Below, piece after piece: positions 1 through 9,441 of a stretch of 64,000 nt of DNA. Source of the stretch: Cryptomeria japonica (Eukaryota > Streptophyta > Pinopsida > Cupressales > Cupressaceae); contig NW_026729274.1 in the NCBI RefSeq assembly GCF_030272615.1, forward strand, positions 1-64,000. Direction: 5' to 3'. Made by a program: the position numbers and the translations under genes. Every line of letters starts with the position of its first letter. The first letter of the stretch is position 1. Under the pieces are notes generated by a model. The model did not search any database and was not told where the DNA came from. It saw only the letters and a list, made by a program, of their open reading frames with translations.

Positions 1-1805
1 AAAATCAATGTTTAAAGGCACAATAAGGTTTCACGACAAAAGTCCCGATTCTCAAGCTGATAGCATGAAAACATGATTTTGACAAACATGGTGTTCTTAG
101 AACCTCATTTCGGAGGTTGTGCCTCAAAAGCCTCATTTTTGGAGCATAAAAATTAGTGTTTGGAGGCACAACAAGGATTCAAGACACAAGTCCCAATTCC
201 AAAGTCGGTAGCGTCAAAACATAATTTTGATGTACATGATGCTCTTAGAACCTCATTTCGGAGCTCGTTCCTTAAAAGCCTTGATTTTGGCACACATCGT
301 GGTCTTAGAACCTCATTTCAAAGCCTGTGCCTCGAAAGCCTCAGTTTCGGAGCATAAAAATCAGTATTTTTTGGCACAAAGTTTCAAGATGCAAGTCCCG
401 ATTCTAGAGACAGTAGCATCAAAATTCAATTTTGATGCACATTGTGCTCTTAGAACCCCATTTTAGAAATTGTGCCTCAAAAGCCCTAATGTTTTAGCAT
501 CAAAATCAATGTTTGAAGGCACAACAAGGTTTCAAGATGTAAATCCTGATTCTGGAGCCGGTAGCGTCAACATTTGATTTTGACGCACATTGTGCTCTTA
601 GAACCTTGTTTTGGAGCTTATGCCTCAAAATCTTTGGTTTTGAAGCATCAAAATTGGTGTTTGGAGGCACAACAAGCTTTCAAGACGCAAGTCCCTTTTC
701 CGGAGCATTTAGTGTCAAAACATGATTTTGATGCATCGCGCTCTTAAAACCTCATTTCAGAGAGTGTGTGGCTCGAAAGCTCCAGTTTCAAAACATCAAA
801 ATCAATGGTTAAAGGCACAACAAGGTTTCACGACACAAGTCCTGATTCTCAAGCTGATAGTGTTAAAATACTATTTTGACAAACATGGTGTTCTTGGAAG
901 CTCATTTCAGAGGTTGCACCTCAAAAGCCTCATTTTTGGAGCATAAAAATTAGTGCTTGTGCCTTGAAAGCCCTAATTTTGGAAGATCAAAATCAATGTT
1001 TTGAAGCACAATAAGATTTCAAGATGCAAGTCCTGATTCTAGAGTAAAAAGCGTCAAAATTTGATTTTGGCGCAAATCGTGCCCTTAGAACCTCATTGCG
1101 TAGCTTGTGCCTCGAAATTCCCAGTTTTGGAGCTTCAAAATCAGTTTTTTTTTGCACAACAAGGTTTCAAGATGCAAGCCTCGATTCTAGAGCCAATAGC
1201 ATCAAAATTCAATTTTTATGCACAATGTGCTCTTAGAATCTTGGTTTAGAAATTGGGCTTTAAAAGCCCTAGTTTTGGAGCATCAAAATCGATATTTGGA
1301 GGCTAAACAAGGTTTCAAGATGCAAGTCCTGATTCAGGAGCCGGTAGCATCAAAATTTGATTTTGGCGCACATCGTGCTCTTACAACCTTGTTTTGGTGC
1401 TTATGCCTCAAAATCTTTGGTTTCGAAGAATTAAAATTGGTGTTTGGAGGCACAACAAGCTTTCAAGACGCAAGTCCCTATTCGTGTTAAAACATGATTT
1501 TGATTCACATCATGCTCTTAGAACCTCGTTTTGGAGCGTGTGGCTCCAAAGCTCCACTTTCAAAACATCAAAATCAATGCTTAAAGGCACAACAAGGTTT
1601 CACGACACAAGTCTTGATTCTCAAGCTGATAGCGTTAAAACACTATTTTGACAAACATGGTGTTCTTAGAACCTCATTCCGGAGGTTGTGCCTCAAAAGC
1701 CTCATTTTTGGAGCATAAAAATTAGTGTTTGGAGGCACAACAAGGTTTCAAGAAACAAGTCCCAATTCAAAGTTGGTAGCGTCAAAACGTAATTTTGATG
1801 TACAT

Positions 1806-1917
1806 TATGCTCTTAGAACCTCATTTCGGAAGTTGTGCTCTTAGAACCTCATTTTGGAGCTTGTGCTCTTTAAACCTCATTTTGAAGCTTGTGCTCTTTA
1901 AACCTCATTTTGAAGCT
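1806..1917 (+). repeat. 28-bp micro-tandem inside a B monomer, 4 copies
   Basis: Four head-to-tail copies of a 28-bp segment begin at 1806, 1834, 1862 and 1890, each containing the words TGCTCTT and ACCTCATTTT. The last two copies are identical. Each copy runs from one TTGTGC to the next, and the normal monomer has a second TTGTGC 28 bp further on (TTGTGCTC and then TTGTGCCTC). This looks like slippage or unequal exchange between those two words, expanding a sub-repeat already present in the monomer. Confidence 0.9.
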
Positions 1918-1971
1918 TGTGCCTCAAAAGCCCCGGTTTCAAAGTTTCAAAATCAGTGTTTTGAGGCACAA
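1917..1971. repeat. Example of the long inverted repeat within a monomer
   Basis: The arm TTGTGCCTCAAAA (1917-1929) is exactly reverse-complementary to TTTTGAGGCACAA (1959-1971), with a 29-bp centre. Most monomers keep the outer part of these arms (GTGCCTC and GAGGCAC); the perfect 13-bp form is seen where the monomer has TTTTGAGGC rather than TTTGGAGGC. Single strands of such units could fold into a stem-loop. No function is shown. Confidence 0.85.
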
Positions 1972-3101
1972 CAAGGTTTCAAGATGCAAGCCCTGATTCT
2001 AGACCCGGTAGCATCAAAATTTGATTTTGACACACATCGTGCTCTTAGAACCTTGTTTTGGAGCTTATGCCTCAAAATCATTGGTTTCGAAGCATCAAAA
2101 TTGCTGTTTGGAGGCACAACAAGCTTTCAAGACGCAAGTCCCTATTCCGGAGGCCGTAGTGGCAAAACGGGATTTTCATGCACATTGTGCTCTTAGAACC
2201 TCATTTCGGAGCGTGTCGCCTGAAAGCTCTAGTTTTAAAACATAAAAATCAATGTTTAAAGGCACAACAAGGTTTCAAGACACAAGTCCCAATTCTCAAG
2301 CTGATAGTGTCAAAACACGATTTTGACAAACATGGTGTTCTTAGAACCTCATTTCAGAGGTTGTGCCTCAAAAGCCTCATTTTTGGAGCATAAAAATTAG
2401 TGTTTGGAGGCACTAGAAGGTTTCAAGACACAATCCTCAATTCCAGAGTCGATAGCATCAAAATGCAATTTTGATGTACATCGTGCTCTCTAGAGTCGGT
2501 AGTGTCAAAACAAAATTTTGATGTACATCGTGCTGTTAGAACTTCATTACGGAGCTTGTGCCTTGAAAGCCCTGATTTTGGAATATCAAAATCAGCGTCA
2601 AAATCAATGTTTTGAGGCACAACAAGTATTCAAGATGCAAGCCCCGATTCTAGAGCCAGTAGCATCAAAATTCAATTTTTGATGCACATTGTGCTCTTAG
2701 AACCCTGTTTTAGAAATTGTGCCTCAAAAGCCCCAGCTTTGGAGTATCAAAATCAATGTTTGGAGGTGAAACAAGGTTTGAAGATGCAAGTCGTGTTTCT
2801 AGAGCCGGTAGCGTCAAAATTTGATATTGACGCACACTGTGCTCTTAGAACCTTGTTTTGGAGCTTATGCCTCAAAATCTTCGGTTTCGAAGCATCAAAA
2901 TTGGTGTTTGGAGAGGCACAACAAGGTTTCAAGATGCAAGTCCCTATTTGAGAGCCTATAGTGTGAAAACATGATTTTGATGCACATCGTGCTCTTAGAA
3001 CCTTGTTTCAGAGCATGTGGCTCGAAAGCTCCAGTTTCAAAATATCAAAATCAATGTTTGAAGGCACAACAAGGTTTCACAACCCAAGTCCCAAATTTCA
3101 A

Positions 3102-3106
3102 GCTGA
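3102..3106 (+). repeat. Target-site duplication GCTGA, left
   Basis: The five bases GCTGA directly precede the LTR start TGTTAG and recur at 3892-3896. Removing the LTR and one copy rebuilds a normal G to A monomer joint. Confidence 0.9.
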
Positions 3107-3891
3107 TGTTAGCATTCCCAAAGATACTGAGAGAGGGGGGTGAATCAGTATTTGACCAGTATAATAATTTTCTTAAGTTATAACATGAAAAGCATATCAA
3201 AACTGTGTACCAGAAAACCAAAAATAATGCAATAAAGAAGAATAATAACCATAGCATAAGAAACACACTGTAACACAATATTTTAATGAGGAAACCCGGT
3301 GTGGGAAAAACCTTGGTGGGATTTGTGACCCACAATATTCACTTACTGGCCAATAAGAGAATATTATTGCTTACAATAGGGTCTTGCACATGCAGGAAGG
3401 CCAAGTGCCTAGAGCTCACTGCTCAATTACAAAGAAGTCACATTGACTTACAAAAATGGATATACAAATCCAATGTCTTGTACTGCTTCAGATTAGCATC
3501 CACTATGCCAGATTCAGTGTCAGTTTAAGCTCTGCTACATACATAAACCCTTATCCAATAATTCACATATTAGGTCAGCAATTATCTTTCCATACTTCGT
3601 GTTCTAAATGATCTACAATGATCTCATACATATATGAGTCATATTACAATCCGCCAAGTCGGCTTACAAAAAGATTTTACAATTAATTACAAAATATATA
3701 TACACAAAATTCCTCTCAGCCATGGTACCGATAATCTTTTTTTTCCGTGTCGATGATCTGTATGTCGGTGTAGAGTCTGCCAGTGCCGGTGCCTGTGTCT
3801 ACCTACCGCTATCACATAATTGTAAGGTTGCCATCAATGACAATACCTTCATTCACATACACTTTCTCATTGGAGTGTGCATTTGCCAACG
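3107..3891 (-). mobile_element. Solo LTR, Ty1/copia-like, copy 1
   Basis: A 785-bp non-satellite island, flanked by GCTGA on both sides, starts with TGTTAG and ends CCAACG (the second copy ends CCAACA, the expected form). Both ends therefore fit the TG...CA inverted ends of an LTR. Read on the minus strand it has a TATA stretch about 190 bp in, then a CCCACCAAGG-type block followed by a TTTTCCCACAC and GGTTTCCTC block, then an end with a C-run (TTCACCCCCC) shortly before GCTAACA. From memory this layout is common in plant copia LTRs; no database was searched. There is no internal domain, no second LTR and no gag-pol frame, so it is a solo LTR left by LTR-LTR recombination. Open frames within it (for example 3286-3528 plus) have no recognisable domain. 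Confidence 0.85.
3695..3702 (-). promoter_or_regulatory. Probable TATA box of the solo LTR, copy 1
   Basis: TATATATA on the minus strand lies about 190 bp inside the LTR from its 5' end at 3891, a usual place for the U3 core promoter. It is conserved in the second copy. Activity is not known. Confidence 0.45.
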
Positions 3892-3896
3892 GCTGA
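3892..3896 (+). repeat. Target-site duplication GCTGA, right
   Basis: Second copy of the 5-bp target, followed directly by TAGC and the A monomer core at 3899. Confidence 0.9.
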
Positions 3897-6503
3897 TAGC
3901 ATCAAAACACTATTTTAAAAAACATGGTGTTCTTAGAACCTCATTTCAGAGGTTGCGCCTCAAAAGCCTCATTTTTGGAGCATAAAAATTAGTGTTTGGA
4001 GGTACAACAAGGTTTCAAGACACAAGTCCCAATTCCACAGTGGGTAGCACCAAAACGCAATTTTGATGTACATCATGCTCTTGGAACCTCATTTCGGAGC
4101 TTGTCCCTTGAAAGCCTGATTTTGCCACATGAAAATAAATGTTTTGAGGCAAAACAAGGTTTCAAGAAGCAAGTCCCTATTCCGGATCCTGTAGCATCAA
4201 AATTCCATTTTGATGCACATCATTCTCTTAGAAGCTCATTTTGGAGAATCAATGTTTGGAGGCACAACAAGGTTTCAAGATGGAAGTCCCGATTCTAGAG
4301 TCAATAGTGTCAAAATCTGATTTTGGCGCACATCGTGCTCTTAGAAACTCATTTCAAAGCTTGTGCCTCAAAAGCCCCGGATTTGGAGCATCAAAATCAG
4401 TGTTTTGAGGCTCAACAAAGTTTCAAAATGCAAGCCTCGATTCTAGAGCCAGAAGCATCAAAATTCAAGTTTGATGCATATTATCCTGTTAGAACCCTAT
4501 TTTGGAAATTGTGCCTCAAAAGCCCCAGTTTTGGAGCATCAAAATCAATGTTTAAAGACACAAAAAGGTTTCAAGACACAAGTCCCGATTCTCAAGCTGA
4601 TAGCGTCAAAACACTATTTTGACAAACGTGGTGTTCTTAAAACCTCATTTTGGAGGTTTTGCCACAAAAGCCTCATTTTTGGAGCATAAAAATTATTGTT
4701 TGGAGGCACAACAAAGTTTCAAGACACAAGTCCCTATTCTAGAGTCGGTACCGTCAAAATGCAATTTTGATGTACATCGTGCTCTTAGAACCTCATTTCG
4801 GAGCTTGTGCCTTGAAAGCCCTGATTTTGGAACATCTAAGTCAGTGTTTGGAGGCACGAAAAGGTTCCAAGAAGCAAGTCCCTATTATGGAGCCTGTATC
4901 CTCAAAATTCCATTTTGACGAACATCATTCTCTTAGAAGCTCATTTCGGAGCTTGTGTCTGGAAAGACCCAGATTTCGAGCATCAAAATCAATGTTCGGA
5001 GGCACAACAAGGTTTCAAGATGCAAGTCCAGATTCTAGAGTCAATAACGCCAAAATCTACTTTTCGCGCACATCGGGCTTTTAGAGCCTCATTTCAAAGC
5101 TTGTGCCTCCAAAGGCTCGGTTTTGGAGCATCAAAATCAGTGTTTTGAGGCACAATAAGGTTTCAAGATACAAGTCCCGATTCTCAAGCTGATAGCGTCC
5201 AAACATGATTTTGAAAAATATGGTGTTCTTAGAACCTCATTTCAAAGGTTGTGCCTCAAAAGCCTTGTTTTTGGAGCATAAAAATTAGTGTTTGGAGGCA
5301 CAACAAGGTTTCAAGACACAAGTTCCAATTCGAGAATTGGTAGCGTCAAAATGCAATTTTGATGTACATCGTGCTCTTAGAACCTCATTTTGGAGCTTGT
5401 GCCTTGAAATTCCTGATTTTGGAACATCAAAATTAATGTTTTGAGGCACAACAAAGTTTCAAGAAGCAATTCCTTATTCTGGAGCCTGTAGCGTCAAAAT
5501 TCCATTTTAACGCACATTATTCTCTTAGAAGCTCATTTCGGAGCTTGTGTCTCGAAAGACCTAGTTTTGGAGCGCCAAAATCAATGTTTTGAGGCCCAAC
5601 AAGGTTTCAAGATGCAAGCCCCGATTCTACAGCTAGGAGCATCAAAATTCAATTTTGGTGCATATTGTGCTCTTAGAACCCTGTTTTAGAAATTGTGCCT
5701 CAAAAGCCCTAGTTTTGGAGCATCAAAATCTATGTTTGGAGGCACAACAAGGTTTCAAGAAGCAAGTCTTGATTCAGGAGCCGGTAGCATCAAAATTTGA
5801 TTTTGACGCAAATCGTGGTCTTAGATCCTTGTTTTGGAGCTTATGGCTCAAAATCTTCGGTTTTGAAGCATCGAAATTGGTGTTTGGAGGCACATCAAGA
5901 TTTCAAGACACAAGTCCCTATTCCGGAGCCTGTATTCTCAAGACATGATTTTGATGCACATCATGCTCTTAGAACCTCGTTTTGAAGCATATGGCTCGAA
6001 AGTTCTAGTTTCAAATCATCAAAATCAATGTTTAAAGGCAAAACAAGGTTTCAAGAAATAAGTCTTGATTCATAAGCTGATAGCTTAAAACACGATTTTG
6101 ACAAACATGGTGTTCTTAGAACCTCATTTCGGAGGTTGTGCCTCAAAAACCTAATTTTTGGAGCATAAAACTTAGTGTTTGGAGGCACAAGGTTTCAAGA
6201 CGCGAGTCCCGATTCTCAAGATGATAGCATCAAAACACGATTTTGACAAACATGGTGTTCTTAAAACCTCATTTCAGAGGTTGTGCATCAAAAGCCTCAT
6301 TTTTTGAGCGTAAAATTAGTGTTTGGAGGCACAACAAGGTTTCAAGAAACAAGTCCCAATTCCAGAGTCGGTAGCATCAAAACACAATTTTGATGTACAT
6401 CATGCTATTACAACCTCATTTCGGAGCTTGTGCCTTGAAAGCCTTGATTTTGGAACATCAAAATCAGTGTCAATAGCGTCAAGTCTCGAATCTCAAGCTG
6501 ATA

Positions 6504-7824
6504 GCGTCAAAACACGATTTTGACAAACATGGTGTTCTTAGAACCTCATTTTGGAGGTTGTGCCTCAAAAGCCTCATTTTTGGAGCATAAAAATTATTGT
6601 TTGGAGGCGAAACATGGTTTCAAGACACAAGTCCCAATTCCAGAGTCGCTAGTGTCAAAATGCAATTTTTATGTACATCGTGCTCTTAGAACCTCATTTT
6701 GGAGCTTGTGCCTTGAAAAACCCAATTTTGGAACATCAAAATCATTGTTTGGATGCAAAACAAGGTTTCAAGATGCATGTCCCGATTCTCGTGCTGGTAG
6801 CATCAAAATTTGATTTTGATGCACATCGTTCTCTTAGAACCTTGTTTCAAAGCTTGCACCTCGAACACCTCGGTTTCAGAATATCAAAATTGATGTTTGG
6901 AGGCACAACAAGGTTTCAAGTTGCAAGTCCCAATTCCAGAACCGGTAGTGTCAAAATGTGATTTTGAAGGAAATTGTGCTCTTAGAACCTTATTTAGGAG
7001 CTTGTCCCTCGAAAGCCCCGGTTTGGGAGCATCAAAATTGGTGTTTGGAGGCACAAGGTTGCAAGAAGCAAGTCACCATTTTGGAGGCGGCAGCGTAAAA
7101 AAGTGATTTTGACACACATGGTGCTCTTAGAGCGTCGCTTGTGCCTCGAAAGCCCCGATTTTGAAACATCGAAATCAGTGTTGGGAGGCACAACAAGGTT
7201 TCAAGATGCAAGTCCCGATTCTAGAGTCAATAGCGTTAAAATCTGATTTTGGTGCACATCGTGCTCTTCGAACCTCATTTCGAAGCTTGTGCCTCAAAAG
7301 CCCCAGTTTCAGAGCAACAAAATCAGTGTTTTTTGGCACAACAAGGTTCCAAGATGCAAGCCATGATTCTAGAGCCAATAGAATCAAAATTCAATTTTGA
7401 TTTATATTGTTCTCTTAGAACCCTCTTTTAGAAATTGTGCCTCAAAAGCCCCAGTTTTGGAGCATCAAAATCAATGTTTGGAGGCACAACAAGGTTTCAA
7501 GATGCAAGTCTTGATTCTGGAGCCGGTAGCATCAAAATTTGATTTTTACGCACATCGTGCTCTTAGAACCTTATTTTGGAGCTTATGCCTCAGAATATTT
7601 GATTTCGAAGCATGAAAATTGTTGTTTGGAGGCACAACAAGCTTTCAATAGGCAAGTCCCTGTTCTGGAGCCTGTAGTGTCAAAACATGATTTTGATGCA
7701 CATCGTGCTCTTAGAACCTCGTTTCGGAGCATGTGGCTCGAAAGCTCCTGTTTCAAAACATCAAAATCAATGTTTAAAGGAACAAAAAGGTTTCAAGACA
7801 CAAGTCCTGATTCTCAAGCTGATA
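6504..7824 (+). repeat. Nine-monomer higher-order unit A-B-H-I-J-D-E-F-G
   Basis: Monomer cores begin at 6504 (A), 6652 (B), 6800 (H), 6948 (I), 7093 (J), 7233 (D), 7381 (E), 7529 (F) and 7677 (G); the next A is at 7825. Spacing is 148 bp except I (145) and J (140, with a short deletion before CTTGTGCCTCG that the copy near 55.1-55.26 kb lacks). H is marked by GCTTGCACCTCGAAC, I by TTATTTAGGAGCTTGTCCC and the loss of a few bases in GGCACAAGGTTGC, J by TTTTGAAACATCGAAATCAG. This is the long form of the repeat, in which H-I-J stands where C stands in the short form. Confidence 0.88.
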
Positions 7825-9441
7825 GCATCAAAACACGATTTTGACAAACATGGTGTTCTTAGAATCTCATTACGGAGGTTGTGCCTCAAAATCCTCGTTT
7901 TTGGAGCATAAAAATTAGTGTTTAGAGGCACAACAAGGTTTCAAGACACAAGTCCCAATTCCAAACTCGGCAGCGTCAAAATGCAATCTTAATGTACATC
8001 GTGCTCTTAGAACCTCATTTTGGAACTTGTGCCTTTAAAGCCCTGACTTTTTAACATCAAAATCAGTGTTTGGAGGCACAAAAAGGTTTAAAGAAGCAAG
8101 TCCCTATTCCGGAGGCTGTAGCGTCAAAATTCCATTTTGACACACATCCTTCTCTTAGAAGCTCATTTTGAAGCTTGTAACTCAAAAGACCCAGTTTTGG
8201 AGTGTCAAAATCAACGTTTGGAGGCACAAATAGGTTTCAAGATGCAAGTTCTGATTCTAGAGCCGGTAGCGTCAAAATTTGATTTTGACGCACATCGTGC
8301 TCTTAGAACCTTGTTTTAGAGCTTATGCCTCAAAATCTCTGGTTTCCAAGCATCAAAATTGGTGTTTGGAGGCACAACAAGCTTTCAAGATGCAAGTCCC
8401 TATTCCGGAGCCTGTAGTGTCAAAACTTGATTTTGATGCACATCGTGCTCTTAGAATCTCATTTCAGAGCATGTGACTTGAAAGCTCGAGTTTCAAAACA
8501 TCAAAATCAATGTTTAAAGGCACAACAAGGTTTCAAGAAAAAAGTCCCAATTCTCAAGCTGATAGCGTCAAAACACGATTTTGACAAACATGGTGTTCTT
8601 AGAACCTCATTTTGGAGGTTGTGCCTCAAAAGCCTCATTTTTGGAGCATAAAAACTAGTGTTTGGAGGCACAAAAAGGTTTCAGGACACAAGTCCCAATT
8701 CCAGAGTCGGTAGCGTGTAAATGCAATTTCGATTTACATTGTCCTCTTAGAACCTCATTTCGGAGCTTGTTCCTTGAAAGCTTTGATTTTGGAACATCAA
8801 AATCAATGTTTTGAGGCACAACAAGGTTTCAAGAAGCAAGTCCCTATTTTGGAGCCTATAGCATCAAAATTCCATTTTGATGCACATCATTGTCTTAGAA
8901 GCTCATTTCGGAGCCTGTGCCTCGAAAGACCCAGTTTTCAAGCATCAAAATCAATGTTTGGAGGCAGAACAAGGTTTCAAGATGCAGGTCGCGATTTTAG
9001 AGTCAAGAGTGTCAAAATCTGATTTTGGCGCACATCGTGCTCTTAGAATCTCATTTCAAAACTTGTGCCTCGAAAGCTCTCGTTTTGGAGCATCAAAATC
9101 ATTGTTTTGAGGCACAACAAGGTTTCAAGATGCAAGGCCCGATTTTAGAGCCAGTAGCATCAAAATTCAATTTTGATGCACATTGTGCTCTTAGAACCTT
9201 GTTTTAGAAATTGTGCTTCAAAAGCCCCAGTTTTGAAGCATCAAAATCGATATTTGCTGGCACAACAAGCTTTCAAGATGCAAGTCCCTATTCTGGAGCC
9301 TGTAGTGTCAAAATGTGATTTTGCTGCTTAGAACCTCGTTTCGGAGCGTCTGACTCGAAAGCTCCAGTTTCAAAACATCAAAATCAATGTTTAAAGGCAC
9401 AACAAGGTTTCGAGACACAAGTACCGATTCTCAAGCTGATA
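7677..9441 (+). repeat. Segmental copy matching 57805-59580
   Basis: The run G A B C F G A B C D E G matches 57805-59580 at a constant offset of 50128 bp up to about 9305, with no net length change for about 1.6 kb. After an 11-bp loss in the G monomer here (near 9320) the offset becomes 50139. Both copies share the same odd monomer order (C to F, then E to G). Confidence 0.88.
8269..8291. repeat. Example of the core dyad, CpG form
   Basis: The arms GCGTCAAAAT (8269-8278) and ATTTTGACGC (8282-8291) form a perfect 10-bp palindrome around TTG. The same site in the E monomer at 9157-9179 has the arms GCATCAAAAT and ATTTTGATGC, also perfect: both arms changed together. Types C, E and F keep the symmetry best; A, B and G keep only the inner part (TCAAAA and TTTTGA). 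Confidence 0.9.

Larger units (their letters stand above)
1..3106 (+). repeat. 148-bp satellite array, block 1 (plus orientation)
   Basis: Tandem array of diverged monomers of about 148 bp, starting inside a type G monomer and running to the LTR insertion. Reading the variable base core of each monomer, the order is about: G tail, A(63), B(210), partial D, E(417), F(566), G(712), A(859), partial B, D(1050), E(1198), F(1347), G, A(1631), B with an internal 28-bp expansion, F(2010), G(2160), A(2307), partial B, B(2508), E(2659), F(2811), G(2959). Type C is missing throughout this stretch, and several units are joined by partial monomers, for example a 59-bp B fragment near 2456-2507. No gene is supported. 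Short open frames here are a by-product of a low-stop AT-rich repeat whose length is not a multiple of three. Confidence 0.95.
2400..7920 (+). repeat. Segmental copy X1 (partner at about 29.85-35.37 kb)
   Basis: This stretch, including the solo LTR at 3107-3891, matches 29850-35370 at an offset of about 27.41-27.73 kb. Both copies share rare joints, such as a B monomer cut into a D tail (near 2585 and 30001) and the LTR in the same target. The offset changes where one copy lost monomers: X1 goes E(4455) straight to A(4603), while X2 keeps F and G there; X2 lacks a B-A pair present in X1 at about 6375-6650. The second half (5.56-7.92 kb) also matches 54.08-55.95 kb. Confidence 0.85.

Noticed and set aside
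2100-2180. Pol III box A/B promoter in the monomer (words like GGTTTCGAAGC)
   Set aside because: The match to the box B consensus is partial, present only in F monomers, and lacks a convincing box A at the right distance.
1-3106. Repeats as a CRISPR array
   Set aside because: There are no unique spacers between short constant repeats. The whole 148-bp unit is repeated and diverges along its length.
3286-3528. Short frame in the solo LTR as a gene (also 30710-31048)
   Set aside because: The two copies of the LTR differ by indels that change the frame and length, and the region is LTR sequence without a known domain.
9340-9370. CENP-B-box-like motif in G monomers (TTTCGGAGCGT)
   Set aside because: It shares only a few bases with the mammalian box, and plants are not known to use that motif in this way.
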